Positions 43,046-52,404 of a stretch of 64,000 nt of DNA are shown here, one piece after another. The notes under the pieces are model-generated. The model worked only from the letters and a program-made list of their open reading frames with translations. It was not told where the DNA came from and did no database searches. This DNA is from CBDBCK01 sp965203345 (GTDB lineage: Bacteria; Chloroflexota; Dehalococcoidia; Lucifugimonadales; Lucifugimonadaceae), in contig CBDBCK010000028.1 of assembly GCA_965203345.1 (NCBI GenBank), positions 1,317,195 through 1,381,194 of the forward strand. Direction: 5' to 3'. The position numbers and the translations under genes are program-made. Positions within the stretch are counted from its first letter, which is position 1. Each line of letters starts with the position of its first letter.

Positions 43046-45925
43046 TTAGAGTCCTACGCCCAACGCTGTATGTATCAACTGGTTCTGGTGTATGCGGTGA
43101 AGCCAGTTAGCTCCTTCAGCGGGGCTTGGCGTTGGAGGTCTGCCTACGTATTCCAAAGAACGGTCTCCTAAAATCCTTTCAAGCAGAGAGCGTACATAAA
43201 GCCACGCCCCACGGTTCTCCGGCTCTTCTTGCAGCCAGATTACGCGCTCAGCATTGCGCATACTTGCTAACAACTCTCCCAGTTCCTCTTCAGGGAAAGG
43301 GTACAGCTCTTCTATGCGAACCACTGCGAAATCCCTGGCCTTTTCCGCGGCCGTGCTCAAGGCTAGATCCATATACACTTTGCCGGTGCATAGAACTATC
43401 CGCTTAACTTCCACTGCATCTATTCCATCTTTGTTATAGACGATTACTGGCATAAAACGCCCGTTAAGCAAATGCGAGATTTTGGATGTTGCGAGTGGAT
43501 GACGCAATAGGCTCTTCGGTGTCATAATTACAAGCGGCTTTGGTTCAACGGAGAGAGAAGACGTCTGTATACGCAATAAGTGGAAGTATTGACTGGCCTC
43601 CGTCGGATAAGCTACGCGTACGTTGTCCTTTGCCGCTAGAGCGAGAAATCGCTCCAGGTGGGCGTGCGAATGGTTCGGGCCTTGACCTTCGTAGCCATGC
43701 GGAAGCAATAGTGTAAGACCAGATGCTTGACCCCATTTAGCCTTTGCAGAGACTATCATCTCATCCACTACACTCTGCGCATTGTTTACAAAGTCTCCGA
43801 ACTGAGCTTCCCATATTACCAAGGTTTGCGATCTCGCTACGGAATAACCATGCTCAAATCCAAGGGCACTTATCTCAGAAAGCGGTGAATTATATATGGA
43901 GAACGAACCCGGCCCAAGCGAGGCGAGAGGTGTCCAAGTCTCCCCAGTCTTACTGTCAAACATGACGGCGTGGCGATGAGAAAATGTGCCTCGCTCAACA
44001 TCTTGGCCTGTAAATCTGATAGACGTACCTCCCTTAAGTATCGAACCTATGGCGAGTGCTTCCGCGAACGCCCAGTCGGCCTTACCACTTGCGAAGTCTG
44101 CGGATCGCGCTCGCATCATTCGAGCCACGGACGGATGAGGAGAGAAACCTTCCGGCGGTTCGGTTATGCAACGTGACACTTCTATGAGTATGTTTGCTGA
44201 GTCTAGTTTCTCTTCGTATGAACCGTTTCGGGAACCTCGGCGCAGAGAACGCGTAAGATGTGGTGAGAGCGATCGGTTCTGCTGCTTGACCGGACGGTCG
44301 GACTCAAGTTTGGTCTTAATGGAGAAGAGCTCACGCGTACAGGTTTCGACCATGACTTCAGCTTCTTTAGCGGATACGACGCCTTCTTTATCAAGTTGCG
44401 TTGCGAACAGAGCACGTACACTCGGTTTGGTTTTTATCTTCTTATAAGTAATCGGCTGGGTGATAGAAGGGTCGTCGTTTTCGTTGTGCCCATGTCGTCT
44501 GTAGGCCAGCAAATTAATAAGGAAATCCTTCCCGAACCTTCGTCTGTAGGCTACAGCGAGCTGTGCGACTGATACACACGCCTCCACGTCTTCGGCGTTT
44601 ACGTGAGCTATGGGGATATCGAAACCACGTGCAACATCTGAACTTTGTTCACCTGAAAAACTGTCGGCAGGGTTTGTAGTGAAACCTATCTGATTGTTAA
44701 GGATTATATGTATAGAGCCGCCCGTATCATAACCTGATAGAGAAGAAAGGTTAAGCGTCTCCGCTACTATGCCCTGCCCCGCAAATGCTGCGTCGCCATG
44801 AAACAGAACCGCCATAGACCTTGCATCACCCTCTCGTCCATTCGCTGTGTCTTGAATAGCGCGCACGCCTCCGATGACAGCGGGATTGACCACCTCCAGA
44901 TGGCTGGGATTTGGGAACAACATCAAGGTGATATCAGGCGTACCGTCGGAATCTATATCACGATTAATTCGGGTACCTAAGTGGTACTTGACGTCGGTCA
45001 TCCATTGGCTGCCGTCAAGGGTAGCCAAGTGTGCAAAATCACCTTCCATGAACTCTGACAATATGGCGGAATAAGGTTTGTCAAGGACGTGCGCGAGAAA
45101 ATTCAGCCTTCCTCTATGCGCCATACCGAACACTATATTGGAAATATTTGCTGATACCGCTTCCATTATTATCTGGTCGGTCAAAGCTATAACCGATTCT
45201 GATCCTTCAAGACTGTACCAACGCTGCCCCGGGAAAGCTTTATGCAAGAAAAGCTCAAAAGTCTCAGATCGGGTTATCAGTTCAAGCAGATACCTTTTAT
45301 GTGAATTCTCTATAGGGCGCCTAGACAAACCGAACTCTATCTGAGTCGCGAGCCAGTCTGATTCTGCACGATTGCGGATATGTGAAATTTCATAGCTGGT
45401 CGTATTACAGTAAGTGTTTCTCAGCCGATTTACCAAATCAGCTATGGTCTCCCTGTTTACAAGTGCATGCTTTCCCAGAAATGGAGCAAGGCAACTAGCA
45501 GGTGCTTCCATAGTCTGAGGTAAAACGTTGTGCAGCTCTGGCGACAGAAAAAAGTGGGAATTATCGAGATCGTCAAGGGGGTTTGTACACGACAGACGGT
45601 AACCGTAACGCCGAATAAAGTCGATATAGGCCAGTAGTGAAGCCGTCTGGTTTGAATCCAAGTAAGGGGAGACAACTTTCGAGGAAGTGGGCTGGACTTT
45701 AGTACTGGCTGGTGCTTTAACGGTTCCGTTTGTAGAGGGTTTCGTTATGCCTGGACTATAGGCAGAAGCTCTCGTCGAAAAGATGTCCGTTTCGTTTAGT
45801 TCCTGTATTGAGGCAAGATAACCGGCGTTTAGAGCACCGAAGCTACGGAATTGCTTTGGTACCCTCTTTGAGGAGTATTTACTACGATTGGAGAGCGTTC
45901 CGCTTCGAACGGCTCGGCGGTGCAT
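43046..45925 (-). CDS. sucA: 2-oxoglutarate dehydrogenase E1 component
   Basis: 959 residues, thiamine-diphosphate enzyme that decarboxylates 2-oxoglutarate in the TCA cycle. FGALNAGYLASIQELN matches the N-terminal FxxxNAGY segment through which E1 binds the E2 core. GMAHRGRLNFLAHVL, HGDAAFAGQGIVAETLNLS and LLPHGYEGQGPNHSHAHLER are family signatures. The first 25 residues are basic and low-complexity, so the exact start is uncertain. It stands 20 bases after the trxA stop and 11 bases before sucB, in one operon. Confidence 0.93.
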   Translation of the reverse strand: MHRRAVRSGTLSNRSKYSSKRVPKQFRSFGALNAGYLASIQELNETDIFSTRASAYSPGITKPSTNGTVKAPASTKVQPTSSKVVSPYLDSNQTASLLAYIDFIRRYGYRLSCTNPLDDLDNSHFFLSPELHNVLPQTMEAPASCLAPFLGKHALVNRETIADLVNRLRNTYCNTTSYEISHIRNRAESDWLATQIEFGLSRRPIENSHKRYLLELITRSETFELFLHKAFPGQRWYSLEGSESVIALTDQIIMEAVSANISNIVFGMAHRGRLNFLAHVLDKPYSAILSEFMEGDFAHLATLDGSQWMTDVKYHLGTRINRDIDSDGTPDITLMLFPNPSHLEVVNPAVIGGVRAIQDTANGREGDARSMAVLFHGDAAFAGQGIVAETLNLSSLSGYDTGGSIHIILNNQIGFTTNPADSFSGEQSSDVARGFDIPIAHVNAEDVEACVSVAQLAVAYRRRFGKDFLINLLAYRRHGHNENDDPSITQPITYKKIKTKPSVRALFATQLDKEGVVSAKEAEVMVETCTRELFSIKTKLESDRPVKQQNRSLSPHLTRSLRRGSRNGSYEEKLDSANILIEVSRCITEPPEGFSPHPSVARMMRARSADFASGKADWAFAEALAIGSILKGGTSIRFTGQDVERGTFSHRHAVMFDSKTGETWTPLASLGPGSFSIYNSPLSEISALGFEHGYSVARSQTLVIWEAQFGDFVNNAQSVVDEMIVSAKAKWGQASGLTLLLPHGYEGQGPNHSHAHLERFLALAAKDNVRVAYPTEASQYFHLLRIQTSSLSVEPKPLVIMTPKSLLRHPLATSKISHLLNGRFMPVIVYNKDGIDAVEVKRIVLCTGKVYMDLALSTAAEKARDFAVVRIEELYPFPEEELGELLASMRNAERVIWLQEEPENRGAWLYVRSLLERILGDRSLEYVGRPPTPSPAEGANWLHRIHQNQLIHTALGVGL

Positions 45926-45945
45926 ATATTACAGGATGCAGAGGT

Positions 45946-46272
45946 TCATGCGATTGCTTCGTCTACCCTCGCCTTTATCGTCTCTTTTGGTTGAGCACCT
46001 ACTATCTGCCCCACTGGTTTCCCATCTTTAAACACTAACAATGTCGGGATACTCCTGATACGATACTCAGAAGGTACATTTGAGTTAGCGTCCACATCCA
46101 TTTTGAAAAATTTTACGGACTCTCCGTACTCTTGAGCCAACTCTTCCACAACTGGTGAAACTATCTTGCAGGGCCCGCACCATTCCGCCCAAAAGTCCAC
46201 AAGAACAGGGGTCTTGGAGTTCAAAACAGTTTCTTTAAATTCAGAGTCGGCAACTTCTGGTACCATCCCCAT
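45946..46272 (-). CDS. trxA: Thioredoxin
   Basis: 108 residues, dithiol reductase. The active site WAEWCGPCK has Cys 32 and Cys 35. The cis-Pro segment IRSIPTLLVF and the ending VGAQPKETIKARVDEAIA are standard. AAGGAAGGA lies about 11 bases before the ATG. It is the first gene of a minus-strand unit with sucA and sucB. Confidence 0.95.
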   Translation of the reverse strand: MGMVPEVADSEFKETVLNSKTPVLVDFWAEWCGPCKIVSPVVEELAQEYGESVKFFKMDVDANSNVPSEYRIRSIPTLLVFKDGKPVGQIVGAQPKETIKARVDEAIA

Positions 46273-46786
46273 TATCGTAGTCCTTCCTTTGCATCATATC
46301 AAGCGTAACTTACAGGACGAAGCCTGCTACATAACAGTAATCATTTTAAATCTACTAGATTCAATAGACATGATGGACACATATCAGCAAGTTCAATAGA
46401 GAAACTATTAGATAAAAAGGAAGTTTTCATTATGCTCCACTCTGTTGTCTGTCACTATTGGCACCTCAACCGTGAACATCACCTCAGGTGCACACGTAGG
46501 TATCGTTCCCTCAGTGGCAAGCACTAGGCTATCAAACATCTATTGGAGCATTATGATATAGTCAAGGTTTTGTCAAGTCGCAGTTCCCCACTCTTATCCT
46601 ACTCTCATCCAAGAAGCCTAATCTGAATCTTCCTAATAGTTCTTTCTCTGCGATTGAGACGCACGCAATTTGAAGGATGAAGCTTGGTTGTGTAGAAATA
46701 GTATTATAATCCTAGACTCAACGGAGATCGATTATCTGCGTAGGAGTATCAAATCACAAGAGGTTAATATATAATACCCTAATGCT
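46273..46786. other. Gap of 514 bases with a possible small minus-strand ORF
   Basis: This separates divergent units. On the minus strand a 43-residue frame (46408-46539) runs from ATG after an in-frame TAG and reads MFDSLVLATEGTIPTCAPEV at its start; it has no visible ribosome-binding site and no recognised family. On the plus strand TATAAT at 46705-46710 could serve the lipocalin-like gene. Nothing else is recognisable. Confidence 0.3.
46550..46576 (-). promoter_or_regulatory. Possible sigma-70-type promoter upstream of trxA-sucA-sucB
   Basis: On the minus strand a perfect TTGACA (46571-46576) is followed 15 bases later by CATAAT (46550-46555). The spacing is slightly short. It would give a leader of about 270 bases before trxA, containing the small ORF in the gap. 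Confidence 0.3.
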
Positions 46787-47257
46787 ATGGTTAAATCCAG
46801 ACAAAAGCAGCGGATACCTCTACAAGCACTGGAAGGAAAATGGTACATCAACATGACCAACTTTCCAATGTGGCTAAAAAGGGATAAGACAAACCCTACT
46901 CTAAACTACTCAATTGAGCAAAGAAGAGGGATAACAGGCCTCAAAGATGAAGTGATTTACTCAAAGGACAGCAAACAAGAAAGTATCCTTGGTTTTGATA
47001 AGCAGCTAGACGGCAGAAAATTTGAATGGCGCGGTAGAGGAGTAATGAGCCTGTTAAAAAGCAATTGGGAGGTTATGTACTTTGCGCTTGATGAAAGCTG
47101 GGCTGTGATCCATTTTGAAAAAACCCTATTCACACCTGAGGGCTATGACGTGATATCCAGAAACAGCACTATGGAGCCCTCAATTCAGAAAGAACTGCCC
47201 AGTGTATTTTCCGACTTAGATATAACAGCCCGACTGACTTTGATACAGCATCAATAA
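46787..47257 (+). CDS. Lipocalin-like protein
   Basis: 156 residues. The N-terminal GKWYINMTNFPMW fits the GxW motif opening a lipocalin barrel, and the alternating beta strands after it (FEWRGRGVMSLLKSNWEVMYFA, WAVIHFEKTLF) fit the fold. It has no signal peptide and so would be cytosolic. The ligand and role are unknown. The ATG context lacks a strong ribosome-binding site. It is convergent with the nuoG-like gene. Confidence 0.55.
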   Translation: MVKSRQKQRIPLQALEGKWYINMTNFPMWLKRDKTNPTLNYSIEQRRGITGLKDEVIYSKDSKQESILGFDKQLDGRKFEWRGRGVMSLLKSNWEVMYFALDESWAVIHFEKTLFTPEGYDVISRNSTMEPSIQKELPSVFSDLDITARLTLIQHQ

Positions 47258-47308
47258 TGTCACAAGGGCAACAAAACCAATAACGGATCACATAAGTATC
47301 GATGTTCC

Positions 47309-50056
47309 TCACTTCCTCTTCTTTGAAGCCGAATAGGAGGCGCGCTTGGTTGAAGCCGGGGTCTGCTTAGAAAGCGGGGTTATAGAAACATGCTTTACCC
47401 GCAGTAATGACAAGGAAGACACAGGGTCAGGATCCGGATGGTTTTGCATTTCGGAAGACAAGGAGGCAAAGAGCGACGTGGAGGTCGCTGTTCCTTGGTG
47501 GCGAGCATCAAGTACGGCGCGCGCCTTCAGAAACGGCTCACCGTTCTCTTGCAGAGAGACCTCGTCGCCTTCTTCAATACCGAGTGACGTGGCATCCTTC
47601 GGGTGGATAGAGACGGTTTCTTCCCTGCCGACAAAGTTCATACCCTCGCTGACGCGAATATCCGCCGTACGTTCGGGTTGATGAAGTACCCGACCAGGCG
47701 CAAAGAGCATAGTCTTGCCGTTGGTCGGAGCACGCAAAGCGGCCGGATTCCAAGAAACCAAGTTAGAGGTCGGCACATCAGTATCCTCCGGTGTCTCATT
47801 TGGAGTTGAAGCAGGCATGGGCAGGGTGAGTGCAGATATTTCTTGAGTGATACATTCAGGGGTTTCCCAATTGAAGCCTTCTATGCCGAATGTCCCAGCC
47901 AGTTTTGAGAACAGTTGCCAGCCGGTTTTTTGGTCGTGTTTCGGTCTCCATAAGGGGTTTATCTGCTGGACTCTTCCCTCAATATTGGTGGTAGTTCCTT
48001 CGTTTTCAGCGTACGTTACGGATGGAATTATCACATCCGCCATTTGAGTGATACTGTCTTCAAAAACGGAAAGAACAGCCAAAAATTCAAGGCGGGACAA
48101 AGCCTGAGCCATATCCATACTAAAGAAGTATTCACTGTCCATAGATATTCCGTCAGATAAGATAATCGCGGCTTTGATTCTTCCTGAACACATAGCTTCC
48201 AGCATCTGCGGGAAAGTAAGGCCGACGCCTTCAGGCAGAGATATTTTCCAACTGGCCTCTACTTTAGATCGCGCTTCGGTATTGTCAACCCGGCCGGTTG
48301 GGAGCAAGTTGGATGCACAACCAGTCTGCCTGGCTCCTATTGTGTTAGCTCCTCCGTAAAGGGGAAAAAAGCCACCATGATCATTATTGAGACAGTTGGT
48401 CAGAACCGCTAAGTTATAAGTCACGTCAACGACGGAATTTGCTTGAGTTTCTGTTATGCCATCGTTGCCAAACACCACCGACGTCGAGGCGGCAAGTATC
48501 AAGATTTCAGCGGCCTCTTCCACTGCAATTTTTGAAACGCCCGCCTCTTTCGACAGAGACTCAACGGACAAGCTAGTATCTTGAATCTTACGTCTGCCGT
48601 CCTTATGATCCGGGTCATCACGTATCTTCGCGTCCAGTACAGCCCTTTCAATCGCCGCGAGCGCAAGAGGTTCAGTCCCCGGCTTAGTCTGTAGCCAAAC
48701 CTTCGCGTATCGGGTCATTTCTGTCTGTCGGCTGTCCACTACTACGATCTTTGCGCCGGATCTCTCAGCTCGCTTTATTGGAACAGCGATCACGTTTTGT
48801 TCTTCGGACGGATTAGCGCAAGCTATAAGAATTGCTTCGCTCTTTTCGAGGTTCCATATCGGCTTAGAAGACGCAAATCTCCCGACACGCCTCTCAACGG
48901 CCTCTGCGTATCCGGGAGCAAGGTCTAAAGCGGTAACGACGTTGTTTCCTCTTAAGGCAGAACGGACAAACTTCTGGGCAACGTAGTGATCTTCGTTTGA
49001 AGATCGGGGAGAGGTTATAATCGCTGTTTGGTCGGGAGAATACTGCTTAAGTGTCTCCGCTATACGGGTAGTAGCCTCTTCAAAAGAGAGAATTTGCTTT
49101 TTTGAATCTCCCTTTTTGTTGCGCGCAAACGCTTTCTTGAGACGGGATTTATGGTTAGGATAATCGTAACCAAACTTGCCCTTCATGCACGCCTGACCAA
49201 GGTTCACAGCTCCTGCCAAGTCGCCCTTGAATCTTACCACCTTATCCAATTTGTTCACTTCAGCGACCATCTGACATCCCACCGGACAGTTCATACAGAT
49301 AGTAGACACCTCCTTAGAGGCTTTCTCCCATTTATAATCTCTTTCTACAAGTGCCCCCGTAGGGCATACGTCTATGCATGCCCCGCAAAACTCACAACCT
49401 GACTCCAGCAAGGATACCCCGTGAGCAGTGCCGACCAAGGCCACTCCGGAGCGTTCGGTGAGCGTCAACGCAGCGTCAACGCGCACCTCTTCGCATACGC
49501 GCACACATCTCGCACATACTATACATAGGTTATAGTCACGGTCATAGAAAGGGTCATCAACATGAATTGGGAGGTCGCGGCGATGATAATTAAGCGGTGT
49601 ACGCAAGTCAAGTTCGACCCAACGTACCGTATCTTTCAACTCGCACCGTTCGTTTTTAGGACAAATAGTACAGCGGTCAGTTACAGCTACGTGCCGTTGG
49701 CATATATCCTGTGGACCACATAGCTCTATCCTATGGCAGGTCAGGCATCCGTGAGGATGTTCAGACATAAGCAGTTCCACAATACCTTTGCGTAATTCTA
49801 GTATCTCCGGACTAGAGCTCTGAACTACCATGTCAGGCGAGCAAGGCATAGTGCACGATGCCGTTACAGTCTTACGTCCGTTCGACTCCACTTCTACCAC
49901 GCACGTCCGGCACGCCCCGTAAGGCTTCATGTTAGGGTAGTAACAAAGATAGGGGATATACACCCCTGCGTCTAGAGCAGCTTGCAATATAGTCTGTCCC
50001 GGCTTGGCGGTCAGGCCTTTCCCGTCTATCGTTATATGCATCAGATCTTGAGACAT
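47309..50056 (-). CDS. NuoG/formate-dehydrogenase-like iron-sulfur subunit, catalytic Cys absent
   Basis: 915 residues. From the N-terminus: a [2Fe-2S] domain (Cys 38, 49, 52, 68), a His-Cys3 [4Fe-4S] site in HPHGCLTCHRIELCG, two ferredoxin-type clusters (CIVCARCVRVC, CEFCGACIDVCPTG), the MNCPVGC cluster, and a large molybdopterin-oxidoreductase domain ending in a molydop-binding domain. The domain resembles formate dehydrogenase (LYGGANTIGARQTG), but the stretch where FDH carries its Cys/Sec reads ALDLAPGYAEAV, without Cys. It is therefore more likely an electron-transfer subunit, like NuoG, than a formate oxidiser. It is last in an E-F-G set and no membrane subunits of complex I follow. Confidence 0.85.
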   Translation of the reverse strand: MSQDLMHITIDGKGLTAKPGQTILQAALDAGVYIPYLCYYPNMKPYGACRTCVVEVESNGRKTVTASCTMPCSPDMVVQSSSPEILELRKGIVELLMSEHPHGCLTCHRIELCGPQDICQRHVAVTDRCTICPKNERCELKDTVRWVELDLRTPLNYHRRDLPIHVDDPFYDRDYNLCIVCARCVRVCEEVRVDAALTLTERSGVALVGTAHGVSLLESGCEFCGACIDVCPTGALVERDYKWEKASKEVSTICMNCPVGCQMVAEVNKLDKVVRFKGDLAGAVNLGQACMKGKFGYDYPNHKSRLKKAFARNKKGDSKKQILSFEEATTRIAETLKQYSPDQTAIITSPRSSNEDHYVAQKFVRSALRGNNVVTALDLAPGYAEAVERRVGRFASSKPIWNLEKSEAILIACANPSEEQNVIAVPIKRAERSGAKIVVVDSRQTEMTRYAKVWLQTKPGTEPLALAAIERAVLDAKIRDDPDHKDGRRKIQDTSLSVESLSKEAGVSKIAVEEAAEILILAASTSVVFGNDGITETQANSVVDVTYNLAVLTNCLNNDHGGFFPLYGGANTIGARQTGCASNLLPTGRVDNTEARSKVEASWKISLPEGVGLTFPQMLEAMCSGRIKAAIILSDGISMDSEYFFSMDMAQALSRLEFLAVLSVFEDSITQMADVIIPSVTYAENEGTTTNIEGRVQQINPLWRPKHDQKTGWQLFSKLAGTFGIEGFNWETPECITQEISALTLPMPASTPNETPEDTDVPTSNLVSWNPAALRAPTNGKTMLFAPGRVLHQPERTADIRVSEGMNFVGREETVSIHPKDATSLGIEEGDEVSLQENGEPFLKARAVLDARHQGTATSTSLFASLSSEMQNHPDPDPVSSLSLLRVKHVSITPLSKQTPASTKRASYSASKKRK

Positions 50057-50078
50057 GGTTCGTTTGGACAGTCAGCGG

Positions 50079-51800
50079 TTATGGACGTGTTCGAGTAGGT
50101 AGTATCATTTCCGCTTCGGCGACTGACTTAGGCGAAGGGGAATAGTAACCATTCAACCGTTCGGTAAACTCTTCCTCAAAGTGTCGTAGAGCAGACGATA
50201 TAGGGTTAAAGCCAAGCTGACCATGCCCACAAAGGGAACCTGCCTTCATGTCGCGTCCTATCTTCTCTATATGCTGAAGATCGTCGGGACGTGCCTCCCT
50301 TTTGCACATCCTGTCTAGCATCTCCAACATGTGTGTATTTCCTAATCGGCATGGGAAACACTTTCCACAAGATTCAAACTGATTGAAAGCCACCAAGTTG
50401 CGTATCAGATCAACGGTATCCACAGTCTCATCGCACACTATCAAACCGCCAGAACCCAGTATTGCGCCGGCTTTGGACATAGCGTCAAAGTCTATCGGTG
50501 TATCAAAAGACTCCTCACCCATCACGCCTCCAAGTGGGCCGCCTGTTTGCAATAACTTGATCGGCCTGCCGCTCGGCGTACCTCCTCCTGCTTTTTCCAA
50601 CGCTTCACGTATCGTTATACCCATTGGAACTTCGTAAAGACCCGGGCGGGATATGTGTCCTGAAAGGCAGAGGATAGCTGTGCCGGAGCTCTTGCTTGTT
50701 CCTATGTTCTTAAATGCATCTGAACCATTGGAGATTATCCAAGGTACATAAGACAGGGTCTTAACATTATTAATGTTGGTCGGTTTCTCCCAAAGGCCGG
50801 CGGCAGCGGGAAAAGGCGGCTTAAATCTGGGAGTGGAGCGTTTACCCTCAATAGCCTCCATAAGGGCGGTCTCCTCACCTGCAACGTACGAGTCGCCTGT
50901 GAGAGCCACCTCTACGTCAAATGAGAAGGTCGAACCAAACAGATTCTTGCCCAGCAGACCGTACTCGTAAGCCTGTGATATAGCCGTTCGCATCGCCTCT
51001 ATAGGCAGGTCGTGCCCATGCCGAATGAAAACGTACCCTTTATGAGAGCGAGTCGCGTAACCGTTCAGTATAAGGCCTTCAAGAAGAGTATGAGGATCGC
51101 TCTCCAGTATACCTTTATCATTGAATGCGCCCGGATCCCCTTCCTCGCAGTTGCAGAGCACATACTTCATGGGGGCCTTGGAAGGCGCCAAAAAAGACCA
51201 CTTAACACCGGCAGGAAAAGCGGCACCTCCTCTTCCCCTAAGACCAGAAGCCTTCACTTCGTTCACTATATCTTCCGGAGTCCGTTCCGTTACGGCTATA
51301 AAAAGAGCAGAGTATCCACCAGAGGCGATATATTGGAGAATATCACCAGGATCTATGTGGCCGAAGTTCCTTGTGGCGATTTTCACCTGCACATTCCACT
51401 CTGGCAACGATTCGATCCTAGGGACGTTGGAAGAGGTCGTGTGTGTGGCGCCGGATACAGCGAAGGCATTCGGGTCGGGCAACAGATCTACTCGAGAAGC
51501 CATTTTTCGTACCACACGATCAGCGTCTTCTGAATACATGTTTCCAAAAAATATCCGAACGGCATCAATGGTAACGTCTATAACAGGCTCACGGCTCATC
51601 AGTCCGAGCGAACCTACAATAGAGACGTTTACATCTAGGCCCGTCTCCATTACGGAAGCAGAGATAGTCTCATATACCCTCTTGAAGCCAGCAGCTTGGC
51701 CAGAAGAGCCTCCACCGACCCTTATCCAGGGTTTATCATCGGTTAGTTCCTTCCATCGGAGGTTAGCTTTATTGACGATATCTGTGAAATTAACGGACAT
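50079..51800 (-). CDS. NuoF-like NADH-oxidising flavoprotein
   Basis: 573 residues. The NADH site GLRGRGGAAFPAGVKW and the FMN site YVLCNCEEGDPGAFND are clear, and the [4Fe-4S] site is ESCGKCFPCRLG with SLCGHGQ. The first ~130 residues are an extra domain before the NuoF core, as in HydB/FdsB-type subunits of soluble hydrogenases and formate dehydrogenases. It passes electrons from or to NAD(H). It is 29 bases from the NuoE-like gene and 22 bases from the NuoG-like gene. Confidence 0.9.
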   Translation of the reverse strand: MSVNFTDIVNKANLRWKELTDDKPWIRVGGGSSGQAAGFKRVYETISASVMETGLDVNVSIVGSLGLMSREPVIDVTIDAVRIFFGNMYSEDADRVVRKMASRVDLLPDPNAFAVSGATHTTSSNVPRIESLPEWNVQVKIATRNFGHIDPGDILQYIASGGYSALFIAVTERTPEDIVNEVKASGLRGRGGAAFPAGVKWSFLAPSKAPMKYVLCNCEEGDPGAFNDKGILESDPHTLLEGLILNGYATRSHKGYVFIRHGHDLPIEAMRTAISQAYEYGLLGKNLFGSTFSFDVEVALTGDSYVAGEETALMEAIEGKRSTPRFKPPFPAAAGLWEKPTNINNVKTLSYVPWIISNGSDAFKNIGTSKSSGTAILCLSGHISRPGLYEVPMGITIREALEKAGGGTPSGRPIKLLQTGGPLGGVMGEESFDTPIDFDAMSKAGAILGSGGLIVCDETVDTVDLIRNLVAFNQFESCGKCFPCRLGNTHMLEMLDRMCKREARPDDLQHIEKIGRDMKAGSLCGHGQLGFNPISSALRHFEEEFTERLNGYYSPSPKSVAEAEMILPTRTRP

Positions 51801-51829
51801 TAGGATAGATCAGACGATACGGACTCGGT

Positions 51830-52312
51830 TCAAAGTAGTGTTGAAGCCGTTTCAGATGCGCTCTCAGGGGTAACCCGTCCAATGAGACTATGGTTTACAG
51901 ATATGACGGGAGCATGTGCACAAGCTCCTAGGCAAGTATTATATTTCAAGGTAACTCCACCTTCCGCTGTCTCACCTTCACCGTCAAGATTCAAGGTGCT
52001 CTGAACCATCTGCAATATCACTTGTGCACCCATTACGTGGCAAGCAGGACCCCAACACACCTCCAGGAGGTTCCGACCTGGAGGTGTGAAGCGAAAGTTC
52101 GTGTAGAAATCCGCAACGTTCCAAACTTCGTTTAGTGTAACTCCGCAAAAATGAGCGGTCTCCTTTATAGCTTCGTCAGGTAAATAATGAAGCGCGTCGG
52201 AGATAGCCAAAAGACAAGAAAGAACCGTCTTTGTAGGTTGCCGTTGAGACTCAAGAGCATCTATAATCACCTTCCGCGTAAGATCTGCAGAAGTCTCAAG
52301 TTGATCAACCAC
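51830..52312 (-). CDS. NuoE-like [2Fe-2S] subunit
   Basis: 160 residues, thioredoxin-fold ferredoxin. Cluster ligands are in CWGPACHVMGA and CLGACAHAP. The helical N-terminus (LPDEAIKETAHFCGVTLNEVW) is standard. The GTG start follows GGAGAG at about 10 bases. It is first in the E-F-G operon. The 92 bases between it and the giant surface gene hold nothing notable. Confidence 0.9.
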   Translation of the reverse strand: MVDQLETSADLTRKVIIDALESQRQPTKTVLSCLLAISDALHYLPDEAIKETAHFCGVTLNEVWNVADFYTNFRFTPPGRNLLEVCWGPACHVMGAQVILQMVQSTLNLDGEGETAEGGVTLKYNTCLGACAHAPVISVNHSLIGRVTPESASETASTLL

Positions 52313-52404
52313 TATAAAAGTCTCTCCAAATAAAACAGTCCTTCACTCCATTCAGTATATCAGTTGGTTAATTTACTGATAGAACGATTGACGTCAGCAG
52401 TCAG

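Noticed and set aside
47309..50056. Functional formate dehydrogenase catalytic subunit
   Set aside because: The active-site segment lacks Cys, and no in-frame TGA with a hairpin that could encode selenocysteine is present in that place.
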